Below are positions 33,490 through 45,107 of a stretch of DNA of 64,000 nt, piece by piece. This DNA comes from Tenrec ecaudatus. Lineage: Eukaryota; Chordata; Mammalia; Afrosoricida; Tenrecidae. The notes under the pieces are model-generated. The model was not told where the DNA came from. It did no database searches and worked only from the letters and a program-made list of their open reading frames with translations. The DNA is taken from positions 144,748,721 to 144,812,720 of the forward strand of contig NC_134530.1 of the NCBI RefSeq assembly GCF_050624435.1. Reading direction: 5' to 3'. Positions within the stretch are counted from its first letter, which is position 1, and each line of letters opens with the position of its first letter. A program made the position numbers and the translations under genes.

Positions 33490-34870
33490 TCTCCCAGCAC
33501 CTTTACTTTTGACCGGGGTTAACTTGTCCCTGGTGACAAGACAGTGCAACATACAGCTGCTAACCAAGATTGGTGGTTCGAACTATAGTAAGGCTTTTAA
33601 AAATACAGTATTTTATCTTTCTGCAACTTTCAAGGCTCGGTAATCGTCTGTCTTGATGCCATCTGTATTCCTGGATGCCATCCACCAGCCAAAATCAGCA
33701 TTTGGGTTTGGATGAGCCAGACATTTGGCATACAGGAATCTTGAGAACCCTAAAATTGACCTAGTCAATATAGGCCAAATTATAAACTAAAGTTGAATTA
33801 GCCACTGAGCATTGGACAGCTGTCGGAGGGACTAGGCAACAGTAATACCTTTTTAAAAGGTATGTGTAGGTGGATAATTTTTAACTTTTATCCTTTTAAT
33901 CCCCATAAGTCAGTTTCAACACAATCTGATAAAAGATTAGGTTGCTACCATTTTTCTTATCCTATTCACAGCTGAAGAAGATATGCAAATACTTTGCTTG
34001 CCCATAGTCTCCTTTCAGGTGTCCTCCAACTGTGGCCGGGGACATTTAACCGGTCCGCCAGGTGTTTTTGCCCCGCTTGCTTTTTTACCTCAAAATAAGA
34101 TATGTGCAGTGTGCATAGGAATTTGTTCATAGTTTTTGTTTTTTTAACTATAGTTTGGCCGGCCCTCCAACAGGTCTGAGGGACAGTGAACTGGGACCCC
34201 TGGTTTACATTCTTGTAAAAATAATATATTTAAAAACAGTTAACATGGTTACTGTGGGCTTCCTATGTTCTGTTCTTTCCTTATTTTGTTAAAGTAAACA
34301 GTGTAGAATTTTTTCCTTCTCATTTCCATACAGGAAAAAGGAAAATATTGTTAATATAACCAGTCTTAACCATTTTTAACTCATTTGGACTGAGGAATGT
34401 GAGAAATTTGACTCTATCAGTTTCCTAATTTAAAATACCTGAAAGCATTTATAGAAATTTTAACTTGCAATTTGGTCATAGAATAGTTCTGAAGATCTAA
34501 AGTTGGCTGAAAATGTAATATGTTGGTCTCCAGTGAACCTTTCAATGTCCTTGAAACTGAAGGCCGTATAATGTAACAATTGCCCATAGCCGATGCAAGA
34601 GTGGACTGTCTTTAGATCCGATGTTGTAGGGCTGCTTTGGTGGTTGCTGCCGGAGTCCGCAGTTGGGGACATGCCCAGTGGCCTTTATAAGTTCTCTGTG
34701 CCATGTTACAGAGGAAAGGTGCTTTTGTGGGAGGGCATAGTATAAAGAAGGAAATTAAACAAGTGAGCATTCTAATTGAACTCACATCTGTGTTAACTTG
34801 CAGCCACAGCTTTATAACTTCCTTTGACTTGAATGTAGGACTTCTCAAATTGATGACTGTAGGTCATGTA
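33490..34870. other. Unique or unclassified sequence
   Basis: No SINE or L1 copy is clear. The two overlapping minus frames at 34460-34848 lack splice support. Text near 34015-34200 ('tccaactgtggccggggaca' and 'ggccggccctccaacaggtc') reads like a decayed transposon. Confidence 0.3.
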
Positions 34871-34872
34871 AG

Positions 34873-35075
34873 GCGCTCTAGTGGACAGTGGTGACGGCTT
34901 GGGCTGCAGAGGACGAGTTCCCCTGCAGTTTGAAACCACCAGTGACTCTTTGGGAGAAAGACAGGACTTTCTACTCCTGTAAACAGTTAGTCTCAGAGAT
35001 TCACAGGGGCATTTCTACCCTGCCCTGTGGGGTTGCTATCAGTCAGTGTTGACTCCATAGCAGTGAGTTTGGTTT
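34873..35075 (+). repeat. AfroSINE, first of three in a row
   Basis: From 'gtaaggcgctctagtggaca' to 'catagcagtgagtttggttt'. Confidence 0.8.
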
Positions 35076-35100
35076 TTTGGTTTATGTAGCTAATAAGAAA

Positions 35101-35286
35101 AGGAGTCCTGGTAACATTGTGGGTTGCATGTTAGGCAGTTAACCAAAAGGTCCACGGTTCAAACCCATGAGCCATTATGCAAGTAAAAGCTGTGGCTTTC
35201 TTGTCGGGTAAAGACTTAGCCTCAGAAACTCACTATGGGGTCACTATGAGTCAGAATCAACTTGAAGGCAATGAATGTGGTTTTTG
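35101..35286 (+). repeat. AfroSINE, second of three in a row
   Basis: From 'aggagtcctggtaacattgt' to 'gaaggcaatgaatgtggttt'. More diverged than its neighbour. Confidence 0.8.
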
Positions 35287-35299
35287 GAGTTAGATCAGA

Positions 35300-35571
35300 G
35301 CTCTATTGTTGCTATTGGATAAGCATTATGCTGGTAACCAGAAAGTTGGTGATTCCAACTTATCAGCCACTCCTGGGGAGAAAAATGAGGCTGTCTGCTC
35401 CCATAAAGATTTACACCCTAGGAAACCCCACAAGGGGTTAGTTACTATGACTCAGAATCCACTATGGCAGTGAATTTGGTGGAGGTGGTTTTACTCTTTT
35501 TATTACTATTTCTTTAAGACACTAGGGTTGCTGTAAGAATCAAGTCATTCATCAGCAGTGAGTATGGTTTG
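35300..35571 (+). repeat. AfroSINE, third of three, plus an extra tail
   Basis: The copy runs from 'gctctattgttgctattgga' to 'ctatggcagtgaatttggtg' near 35484. A further SINE tail ('agggttgctgtaagaatcaa' and 'cagcagtgagtatggttt') follows at 35525-35571. Confidence 0.75.
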
Positions 35572-35859
35572 GAAAGTAGTATTCTCAGTATTGTTGAATA
35601 AGAATATTTACACTGAGCTCTCTTTGGTTTCACATATGCACTTTGGGTAACTAAATGCTTGTAATTTTCCAGTTTCAGTAATTTTGTTTGTAGCCATTTT
35701 CACTCTGCTTTTCCAAATTATTTCTCTCCTGTTAATAAAAACTCAAATACCACCTCCCCCTTCCACAGGGAACAGCCCTCCTTAAACTTCCTTGTCTTCT
35801 CATGTTGAATTCTTTAAACATTCTAAGCAGAAAATCAATATTTTCCCATTGTTACTTAC

Positions 35860-35921
35860 CTTTCTTATTGGAATCAGATATTTTGTCCCCCGTTCTTTGC
35901 CTATCCTTTTAGCCTGATAAA
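35860..35921 (-). CDS. Possible internal coding exon of an unidentified gene
   Basis: On the minus strand a pyrimidine-rich run ends in GGGACTTCTCAAG, then the exon reads, after two bases that finish a codon, YQAKRIGKERGTKYLIPIRK and ends AAG|GTAAGTAAC, a strong donor in phase 0. It is 62 bases long. The basic peptide has no recognised domain. The candidate terminal exon at 30718 begins in phase 0, so the two can be joined without a frame shift. The upstream exon was not found. The open frame extends through the presumed intron, so openness alone does not prove coding. Confidence 0.35.
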
Positions 35922-36224
35922 CTTGAGAAGTCCCAAGGTACAATTCAAACAGTTGGTGAAGAGGAATTAAGATGATAGAAACACATGAGCAGGGTGTATC
36001 TGTGCTCGCTTTTCTGTGTCTCACTCGCACGGGCACTCGCCCTGTAACCACTGCTCTGCTAGACCTGCTCGTGTGCAGTCTCCTGCCTGCTGGGTGTGTG
36101 ACAGCTCCGGGCTTCACCTTAAAATCCCAGCCTGCTTTCCAGCTATGAAGTGTAACTTAAAAGTTAGCAACATTAGAAGGAATATGTTCACAAATAACAA
36201 ATTAAGGACTGAATTGAACCTCAG

Positions 36225-36690
36225 ATGGTGGTACATAGTTTTCTCCTTCCAGCAGTAATGTTTGTCATCCTAAGTTTATGTCCTACTACTTCCCTGCTTT
36301 TTACATTTGCTTTTTCTTTTTGCATAAATGTGGTCGGCTTATTTCACAAAGCATACTATCATCACACTCCATCCATGCAGCAGCATGTATCAAGGCTTCC
36401 TTTCTCTTACTGGCCGCTGTAGTGTTCCACTAATCTGTACCACATTTAGCTTATCCATTCAGCTATTGATGGGCATTCAGCTGTTTCCAGAGAATAGAGC
36501 TGTGGGGAGTACTGGCGTGTGCATCTCTGCGTCTGCATCCGTGTCTTTGGGGCACAGGTGTAGGAGTGGAATCGTTGGGTTGCACGGTTCTATTCTCAGT
36601 GTTTGAGGACCCGCCGAATGCTTTCCACTGTGCTTTCCTTTTGATGCCTCCCTTCCTAAGTCCTACGACGGTTCTCTAGGGACAAGCTCG
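36225..36690 (-). repeat. Old L1 3' fragment, antisense
   Basis: 'aaagcatactatcatcacac', 'gccgctgtagtgttccacta', 'gctattgatgggcattcagc' and 'gtaggagtggaatcgttggg' are in L1 3' order on the minus strand. The + frames inside are chance frames. Confidence 0.75.
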
Positions 36691-36699
36691 CATCACCAT

Positions 36700-37880
36700 A
36701 AGGCGTGCTTCCTGGAAAACCACAGTGGGTCAGGTGAGCTCCCTTCTCTGTCACCTCCAGGACTAAAGGAAGCAGCAGTCAGTGAGTTTTTGAGTGAGTT
36801 TCTGTTTGTGGATGATTGGAAGTACTGTAGCAATTTTTATATTCAAACATTGAATCTAAATTTTAAGCCTGTTCCCCAGAAATATTTTGATATAGTTTAT
36901 CTTTTTGTAGTTTTTATTCAAATGTTAAGCAAGTACAAACTATTCATTTAGGTAACAACTGAATGTAAAAACTGCTTCAGTTTTAAAATCATGATTAACC
37001 ATAACATTCCCAAATTGTATTAATCTGCCTGTGTTTGCACTGACTATGTACCAGTGGCTCCAGATACCCTCTCCTCAAAGACTCTGACATTCAGCCCAGT
37101 GAATGTTCTTCCACCCTTGGTCCAGACCAGAGGGCCCGCCATCCTTTGAACATAAGCAGTGTTGGCTGCTATGCAGCGCATCAGAGCTTGCACCATACAA
37201 GTGGCTGCTGTCAGGTAAGTCCTGCTCCGGTAGGTAAAAGTTGCTGCGGCTCTTACTTGTGTTTTAAGCTTCAAGGTCCTATAAGAATTTGATAAGGCTC
37301 CCCAGACAAGCAGACAAGCTTGACATCCCTGCTCTGTAATTCTCAAACAAGGATAAGAATTTGCTTAGAGCAAAGCAAGCAGATTTTTTTGTTTTGGTGA
37401 TGAAATCAGAGTGTGGTTACAGGAGTGGCTGAGAGAGCATCAGTTCTACTTAAACTGAGTTGTCGTTATCTGTTGCCATAATTATGGGTCAGCATTTTCT
37501 TTCACTGCTATTAAAATTTGTTTTGAATGTGACTAAGCTGTTATCTGCTATGAGTGGTCCAGAAAGAACTGTCATCCCGGCAAAGAACCTGCTGAGTCCC
37601 AGGAAGGCTTTGTGTTAGCACATTCCTCGACAGATCCACCTGTACAGGTTGGAATGCAGTATTAGCCATTATGAAAGGTGATGTTCTTAGAAGCCTGCAC
37701 CTGAAGGAACACATTATTCACGTCGTCCCAACCTGAGCACTTGATTTCTGAGGTGATTTAGAAGAGCTGAACCCAACAGGCAGTGTACATTTGATTACCA
37801 AGGAGATAACGGGTTTATCTCTTAGGTGGTTCTGAAGCTACCTTTTCCCCTTGACCCTCACTGTCTTTTTCTTTCATTCT
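36700..37880. other. Unique sequence with an unexplained 100-codon minus frame
   Basis: No interspersed repeat was recognised. The minus frame at 37346-37044 includes CMVQALMRCIAANTAYVQRM and is open for 100 codons. It has an acceptor-like tract before it, but its only donor-like site (ACACAA|GTAAGA) lies inside it and is out of phase with the other minus exon candidates. Function unknown. Confidence 0.25.
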
Positions 37881-37883
37881 TTC

Positions 37884-38925
37884 TTTATTTTATTTTTTTA
37901 ATCATTTTATTAGGGGCTCACACAACTCTTATCATAATCCTACATACATCAGTTGTGTAAAGCACATTTGTACATTCATTGCCCTTATCATTCTCAAAAC
38001 ATTTGCTCTCCACTTAAGTCCCTGGCATCAGGTCCTCATTTTTCCCCTCCCAAACCCCCCCCACTCCCCCCTCCCTCATGAACCCTTGACAATTTATAAA
38101 TTATTATTATATCTTACACTCTCTGACGTCTCCCTTCACCCCCTTTTCTGTTGTCCATCCCACAGGGAGGAGGTTATATGTAGATCCCTGTAATTGGTCC
38201 CCACTTTCTACCCCACCCTCCCTCCATCCTCTAACGTGTCCCTTCACCCACTTTTCTGTTGTCCATCCCACAGGGAGGTTATATGTAGATCCCTGTAATT
38301 GATCCCCACTTTCCTGGTGTTGTCACTCTCACCATTGGTCCTGAAAGGGTCATCTGCCCTGGATTCCCTGTGTTTCCAGTTCCTATCTGTACCAGCGTAC
38401 ATTCTCTGATTTAGCCAGATTTGTAAGGGAGAATTGGGATCTTGATAGTGGGGATGGGTGGGGGAGGAAGAAGCATTTAGGAATTAGAGGAAAGTTGTAT
38501 GTTTCATCGTTGCTGCACTCCACCCTAACTGGCTTGTCTCCTCCCCACAACCTTTCCATAATGAGATGTCCAGTTGCCTACAGATGGGCTTTGGGTCTCC
38601 ACTCCACATTCACAATACTATTTTTTTGTTCTTTTATGCCTGATACCCGATCCCTTCGACGCCTTGTGATCGCACAGGCTGGTGTGCTTCTTCCATGTGG
38701 GCTTTGTTGCCTCTGAGCTAGATGGCCACTTGTTTACCTTCAAGCCTTTAAGACCCCAGACACTATATCTTTTGATAGTCAGACACCATCAGCTTTCTTC
38801 ACCACATTTGCTTATGCACCCATTTGTCTTCTACGATCGTATCAGGGAGTTGAGCACAGAATGATATTATTTTTTGTTCTTTGATGCCTGATAACTGATC
38901 TGATTGTCTTTTTCTTTATTAGGAA
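37884..38925 (-). repeat. Young L1-like 3' UTR, antisense, with internal tandem duplication
   Basis: Runs from 'aatcattttattaggggctc' to 'gatgcctgataactgatctg'. It includes the 3' UTR block with 'tggccacttgtttaccttca' and 'agaccccagacactatatct'. A segment of about 108 bp is duplicated in tandem: 'tcccttcacc' starts at 38131 and again at 38239. Confidence 0.85.
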
Positions 38926-39344
38926 AAAAAAAATTACCTGCCTTAACAGAGTTTTTCCTGAGTTCCACCTGTTGGTTTGTAAGGGGAAAAAAATGTCATA
39001 GCATAAGGACTTTAGTTATAATAGGGGGCTTCAGAGAATTCATGGGATGATGGAATTGAAAAACAGTGACAATTTTCTGTGAGCTTTTTGAAGCCCCCTT
39101 GTAATATAGCTTGATTTTTTTTTTTTACTAAGCCTTATACACTATCCTATAATACTTAGACTAATACTGTTTATCAGGCCAAACATTTTCACTAGAGTCT
39201 GTGCCAGCAAGCCTTAGGGATCTTGTTTCAAGGGCAAAACCCATGGGTTCTGGGCAGAAGTACTTATATTGGGGGTTTGGTACCGTTCAAAGAATGGTAT
39301 GGGGGAGGTATCTCACCTCTTCCCACTACACATGAGGAGGAAGA

Positions 39345-40104
39345 GAATCACTGTCAGGCCTCCGAACTTACCTTTTCTAACACCTAGGGTTCCTCTCACA
39401 CAGGACTCAGAGAACACTCATGATTATGGGTTTATTGGGAGAGTTAACAGGGTACAGGTTAGTGAGAAATGCTCAGGGTACAGTTGTTCAGTGAGTACAG
39501 CCTCTGTGTCGCTTCACAGACGCCTCCCTCTGGCCCTCGCCTCTTGCCCTCTGTCCTGCTCAGTTAATGTTACAAAGTTCGTTCAGGGCTGGCAATCAGT
39601 GCCCAAACGCCACTCCACCGTGAGCATCAGCCCTAAGGTGCTCAGCTCTAACTCTACCTCTGTGGATTAGCAATCCTAGCTCCCTTCGTGAAGTTCTTGA
39701 GGCCCCCCCCACTGTACAAGTTTCCCCACAGGTACTCAGCTTTACTTGGTCCGTGGGCTTATATGTCCACAGCTCTGCCTCACACTCTGGCTCCTGGCTC
39801 TGTTGGTGCTCCTTTGCCACTTACCTGTTGCTCCTGGGGTTTCACAAGTGTCTCTTTGCTAAAGGAGATTCAATGTGGAGGGGGGAGGGGAGGGAGAGTG
39901 AGACTCCCCTCCTTCCCTGCACCTGGAATGACTCATTTTATACCCAGCAATATGGCAATTGCAATGAACTCAGTTAACAGCCATTTACAGGTGACTCATG
40001 TCATCCTATCAGTAATTTCCTCTACCTCCCTACCCCAGATCAATTTTGTTGGGCCTAACAAAGACTGACTAGAAGAGCCATATTAAGAGATTCACTCCAT
40101 TGCA
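39345..40104 (-). repeat. LTR-like repeat, antisense, uninterrupted copy
   Basis: The most complete member of the family also seen at 22080-23495 and 58190-58903. Shared phrases include 'atgattatgggtttattggg', 'tcagctttacttggtccgtg', 'ctctggctcctggctctg' and 'gagccatattaagagattca'. Read on the minus strand it begins TGCAATGGAG near 40104, and AATAAA lies near its other end, which suits an LTR. It holds a purine-rich 'ggaggggggaggggaggg' run at 39876-39895. The 133- and 126-codon + frames here are chance frames. Confidence 0.6.
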
Positions 40105-40164
40105 GGTACTGTTTGGGTTTAAGGATTTAAATCAGCTTAGCGTAAAAATGGACAGAAAAAAAAT

Positions 40165-40262
40165 CATTGCCAATGAGTCAGTTCTAACTCATGGCAACCC
40201 GATCAAATGGAAGACAAAACACTGTTTCTGTTACAGTAGATCAGACCAAGGGGGACAGAAGC
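40165..40262 (-). repeat. Possible AfroSINE tail, antisense
   Basis: 'ttgccaatgagtcagttcta' and 'actcatggcaacccgatcaa' match the antisense tail. The rest diverges. Confidence 0.4.
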
Positions 40263-40647
40263 TCAGCGATACAGCCACGTGCTGGTCAGAAACAGAGAAC
40301 TCAAGATTGTACCTCTAAAGGAGCCAGAGAAAACCCTGGAGGTAGACGAGAGGTGAGCATCGGCTTTGGAAGACCGATAAGCAAAATGGAACTCAATTGA
40401 TCTCTTTCATGTTCATTTCTTTCCTGTCTTGTGTGAATAGACCTCTAATCATGTGGGTTCCTCCTGGCCCCCCAAGGTCAGATGAGTAAATGGGCAGGAT
40501 ATAAAGACAGTTTCTGATGTAGTGTTGAGTATGATGCTCTTTTTTATTGCGATTTTAATATAAAATAGTATTTACTTTTGAGGGGATTGTTGCTGATGCT
40601 TGTTTCTGCCAAATGTTCTACCAGTGTTGTGACTTTCTACTCACCAG

Positions 40648-40751
40648 TACAGCAAGTATCGGTGCCAGGTGGCCACCAGAGAACATGGCACAGAAGATGG
40701 AAGTGTGGTGGCTGAAGAAGCCAGCAGGTTAGTGGTGCTGCAGAAGAGGAG
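40648..40751 (+). CDS. Possible internal coding exon of an unidentified gene
   Basis: A pyrimidine-rich tract ends in TCTACTCACCAG (acceptor at 40646-40647) and the exon closes with AGAGGAG|GTAAGA (donor at 40752). Its 104 bases are open in phase 0, reading YSKYRCQVATREHGTEDG, then SVVAEEASRLVVLQKR. The phase-0 start fits the phase-0 donor of the exon at 10585-10745, so both could belong to one + strand gene with a 30-kb intron, possibly with other exons between. It ends in phase 2. No domain is recognised. The minus strand of the same segment is also bounded by acceptor- and donor-like sites and open in one frame, so the strand is not certain. Confidence 0.4.
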
Positions 40752-40759
40752 GTAAGACT

Positions 40760-41700
40760 TGTAATGAGACTTTTTCATTCAGGTGTGATGAGCCCATCCA
40801 GAGAGCATCTGACCAGCCCTCCAAGTGACACTTAGAGCAATATTGGGAACAGGTCTTGTGAACTCCTGATTATTCACGTCCCAAGTCCCTTAGGAAAATG
40901 TGAGCGCATGAAGTGTCTTTTCCTAAGGGTTACAGTCACGTACTGAGGCCAAGGTTTGTTTGTGTGTGGTGGGGGTGTGGGTTTCCAAACAGGCAAGTCC
41001 ATCAGTAACATTTCATTTACTTAGCTATTTCGCACTCTGTGAAGTTGAAGAGAAGAGCCATCAAGTTGTCAGGTTTTTAGTGATTGTACTTTGAGAAGCT
41101 CGTGCCACCAACTGGGAATCCCCGGAAACTAGAGTACTCCTTTCCTCTAAAAGGCCCCAACGCACAGGAGGTGCCGCCGCTTTCTCAGACCAGGCCGGTC
41201 GCTGTCCTGGGAAGGCATGTCCATGAAAACTAGAACATAAACAATAAAGTTCTGTTGGAAAACAGCAACACCTGATGTTGGGACTCTCTTTTACAATCAT
41301 GTACGAGCCATTTTCCAAAAGCCATTATGCTTCATTGGAGAATACGGGAAGAGCATAGTTTAAGCATTGGAGCTGTGCTGTGACCTGAGGAAGGTTTAGA
41401 AACCACATTTCCCACTGAGTTTCACGATGATAGACATTTACCCTCTACCCTGTTACAAAGTAACAGCCATTACAATACTGGTGAGACAGACGTTCACCAA
41501 GAGTCGCACCAGCTGCACTTCCGTGCTTTTCAAATCCTTCCTGTGGCTGCCATACAAATTGCTGAACCAAAATGTAAATGAAATAAAGAAAGCATAATGC
41601 AATTCCTATGTTTTTGTAGTTCTTTCCAAAGACGTGTGCTGACAGTTGATGTGACATTCTTTGTATATTACATTTGTATAACCTTAATCTCAGCTAAATT
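40760..41700. other. Unique intron-like sequence
   Basis: No repeat or exon was recognised. The minus frames at 41061-41318 and 41445-41657 have no splice support. Confidence 0.3.
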
Positions 41701-41709
41701 GTTATGTGC

Positions 41710-41880
41710 CACTGCCTCCAAGTGGCCTCATAGAGCTCGCTCCTCAGGTCTTCGATGTCATGATGTTAATACTGGTGTAGGTCTCTGCGGTGAGTTCCTC
41801 TGGAGCCACTAGGCAGATTTGAACAGCCAACCTTTCAGTTAGCAGCTGAGTGCTTAACCCATTGCACTATCAGTTCCCAT
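41710..41880 (-). repeat. AfroSINE, antisense
   Basis: 'tgccactgcctccaagtggc' to 'cattgcactatcagttccca'. Confidence 0.7.
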
Positions 41881-42369
41881 TGCTCTAAATTGAAGGTGAA
41901 AGGCACTTTTATGGGTTAAAAAAAGTTTCTGATGAGTAGATAAAGCTTGGTTGGATGAAAGCAAAATCTTTAATAATTGGAACAGTTGAAAAGAAATGAG
42001 TCAATTTTGTAAGCACGCAAACATGGGCTTGGCAAGTTTGTCTTCTTAAGAAATCAACAAAAGAAAAATTGATGGGGCGGTACCGAGAATATCCAAAAAA
42101 TATAATTAAACCAGTTCTACTTCAATATTGTTTTATTTTCTCAAACTCCTTATTTTATTATTTCAGAGCATTCATGTCTTTTGGATTGAACATTTTATTT
42201 TAAAATTTTACAAATAGCTGAAATAAATGATTTTTTTCGGCCGAAATAAATTATTTTTAACTTACATCCGATTTGCTTTTACTGATAAGCCAGTCCATTA
42301 GTAACTAGTCATTTTCTTATTTGTCTTACTCTGATTTCAAGGGGAAAATGCATGGCTATGAATATTAAC

Positions 42370-42595
42370 TGAATATTGAATGCTTACAGTGAGCCAAATC
42401 ATACTCTAGAGGTGCATGCATTACTGTATAATGCTGGCCACCTGTGAGGGTACCCCTGTGATACAGGTGAGGACCTTGAGTCGTAGAAGCAACTTGTCCA
42501 GAATCACACAGGTAGAAAGTAGCTGGAGCTTGAACCAAGGAAGTCATACTCCAGAACCAGGGCCCTTCCCTACTATACTGTGCTCTCTGAAGTTG
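42370..42595 (+). repeat. MIR SINE
   Basis: 'gatacaggtgaggaccttga', 'cagaatcacacaggtagaaa' and 'gtagctggagcttgaaccaa' followed by 'agaaccagggccct' are in MIR order, sense orientation. One of the better preserved MIR copies here. Confidence 0.75.
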
Positions 42596-43087
42596 ATCTT
42601 GCTTTCTAGAACGGCTGTTATCACGGGACCAGCATTATCTAGTAATGCTCAAAGTCTGTTGTGTCAGTCTCTGCTGTAGGAAGACGAGTGAGGTTTGGTT
42701 AGAGCTCACCTCCTAAACGGAGAGCCTGGGTGCAGTGATTGGTGCCTTCCTGCTCCCTCCAACCTCACAGAGCTGGCTTTTGCTGGCCCTCCCATAGTTG
42801 TCATTCCCACCCCACCCCCACCCCCTTCAGCTTTTTAATTCACCCTTGCAAAGATGCCTTTTACATTTGAGTATGAGGTTGAAGTACCTCCTTACTAGCT
42901 AGCCACTGAAACGAGGTAGGAGGCATGACATAAGTCCCCAGTGGTTTGCCTTTAGCCACCAGGTAAAAGATAGGAATGGAATAATGCTGAAGAGAAACGC
43001 CAGTAAATGAGCAAAAGAAAGGATTCTCAGAAATATCAAACAGCATTACAGCTCCACCAAATACCCTTTGTCTTCTAACTATTTGAG

Positions 43088-43450
43088 TGGCCCCTGGTGG
43101 TGTAGGGAATGACCCGTTAGGCTGCTGATTGCACCATCAGCGGTTCAAACCCACTCAAGAGAAAGATGCGGCTATCTATCTACCGCCTTAACGTTTTACA
43201 GCCTCAGAAACACAACGATCACGCACTGGCACCAAGGGCTCGAGGAGAAAGACAATGTTTTTAAAATGATGATAGCAACATAGGTACAAATGTGTTTGAC
43301 ATGATGGATGTGTGGATTGTGATAAGAGCTGTAAGAACCCCCAGTAAAATGATTAAATAATAAAAAATGCAGCCTCAGGAACCTACAGGAGCAATTTGCT
43401 CTGTTTAGTGGGATCTCCACACGTTAGATTGAGCTTGATAGCAGTGAGTC
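43088..43450 (+). repeat. AfroSINE split by an L1 3' end
   Basis: The left part, 43088-43215, has the head 'cccctggtggtgtagggaat' and 'gcaccatcagcggttcaaac'. The right part, about 43370-43450, resumes with 'cagcctcaggaacctacagg' and ends 'gatagcagtgagtcttc'. 'cagcctcag' occurs at both edges of the inserted L1, suggesting a target duplication. Confidence 0.7.
43216..43370 (+). repeat. Young L1-like 3' end, sense, 5'-truncated
   Basis: 'atgatagcaacataggtaca' through 'ggattgtgataagagctgta' to 'cagtaaaatgattaaataat' and an A-rich tail. It is the reverse complement of the many antisense copies and the only clear sense-strand one. Confidence 0.85.
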
Positions 43451-43679
43451 TTCATTGCTCAGTAGGAATAATGTGCCCGAGATAGACCCCTGGGAGTTGA
43501 CTGTCTGGATTTCTGCATAGCATTGCCCTGGTGGCAGGCTACCATGAACGCAGTGTGATCTTGCACGCACTTCCTCTGGGCCGCTGCCTTCATCTCCAAC
43601 ATCAGAACCGTGTATTGGATAAGACTAGCCTAAGAGCATTCTAGAAAGTGCCGAAATCACTGTAAGGCTCCAAATCATT

Positions 43680-43855
43680 TAAACCCCAAACACACTCAAT
43701 TCATATGTGGGGTTTGCAAAGCTGTGCATTTTTATGGAACAGATAGCTTCGTGTTTTCCGTCTGAGCAGCTGTTGGGTTTGGACCGATAACCTTGTGGTC
43801 GGCAGCGCAATGCTTCAGCACCAGCACTGCCAGAGTGCCTTATCCAGTCAGGGCG
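43680..43855 (-). repeat. AfroSINE, antisense
   Basis: 'aaaccccaaacacactcaat' to 'agcactgccagagtgcctt'. The tail part is diverged. Confidence 0.65.
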
Positions 43856-43859
43856 CTTA

Positions 43860-45105
43860 AATAGTCTTTGGGAAGTTGAAGTGAGCGTCTCAGTTCACAG
43901 TACCCTGCTGAAAGGGTCAGGAGAGGCCCTCCCACTAAACAGTCAGAGTCCGGTGAGTCTTAAAAACACTTTGTCCTCGCAGTGTCTGAAAGCACACAAA
44001 GTCTGCTGATGTAAAGACCAGCCACACAAGGCTTTACTGTATCCCTGTAAAAGCGGATCACTTGGAGATAGAAAGCCAGGATTTTCACCGGTAGATGAGA
44101 TGGAAGGAGAGAGATTGGCATTGATAAACTAAAGGAGGGAAGAGGAAAACGAGGGGAAATATTTTTAAATATTAGGAAGTGTTTGTGTTTAATACAATCA
44201 GGTACAGAAGCTATAGAATTAGATCACGTGAAGCCTTTGGAAGTCGCCCTGGGAGAAGGGACAGCCTTTCATCTCGTGACAGCCTTTAATTCCCTTCTGA
44301 GAAGGCATGTTTTTGCCTTTGGAGCCAAGTAGTTGCTTGATGTCAGCTTCTGACCAGAGCCGACTTGTGGTGTTCTTCAAGGGAGAACTGTCTGAAGACG
44401 CTGCTGTTTGCGTTGGGGATTAAAGTGCTGGATTCCACTCATCTTTAAACTAGAGAGTTTTTTTACTTGGGAAAGATTTGCCCCAGATGCTATGTAGCAA
44501 AAAATACGTATTTGAGCATATTTTTTCTAGTAATTTAATTACTTTAATATAATATACTTGCTAACTCAAATATGAAAACATTGTGAGATGGACTTTTTGT
44601 TTGTGTGAAGATTTATTACTTGGCAATATAAAAAGACCTAAGGAACAACTGTCTCCCAAATTTGTGTTCCCTTGGTGGTATTGAATGATGGGAGGCGGCT
44701 CCCACCCACCTCGCAGTTTGTTTTTTCTTTGAAGGGAAACTTGAGAAGTCAGTGCCTGCCGGGGTTAAGGGAAGATGAAGTCCTTGCTTTCCCAGGGCTG
44801 CCTCATCTTCGCTGCAGGTGTTTGTGCAGCTGTGAAGCTCGTGGTGCACTCTCAGGAGTTGCTGTGTAAGCTGGCACAGCCAAAACACCGTTCAAGCCCT
44901 CTTGCTGGGGCTTCTTTAAGAAAGGGGCGTGCTTACGTTAGAAACTGCCCTTTTCTCCTTTAGCAGTACTTCCTCTGAAAGCCTTCACTTTCAGTCACCA
45001 AATGGAAAATAGTTTCAGAGACTGTCATGAACCCATCCAGGTTTGTGACAGGTGCCAACAGAAATGCCATTCCCATCCCAGAACAGGCCATTGCAGTGAT
45101 AAAAG
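43860..45105. other. Unique sequence, no gene confirmed
   Basis: Frames at 44616-44888 (-) and 44672-44963 (+) overlap on opposite strands. The + frame starting MKSLLSQGCLIFAAGV has a hydrophobic beginning but no splice or domain support. Confidence 0.3.
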
Positions 45106-45107
45106 AC

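Noticed and set aside
36680..36733. 54-base exon-like segment between TTCTCTAG and CAG|GTGAGC, open in phase 0
   Set aside because: The acceptor is poor and lies at the edge of an L1 fragment; a 54-base open frame is easily chance.
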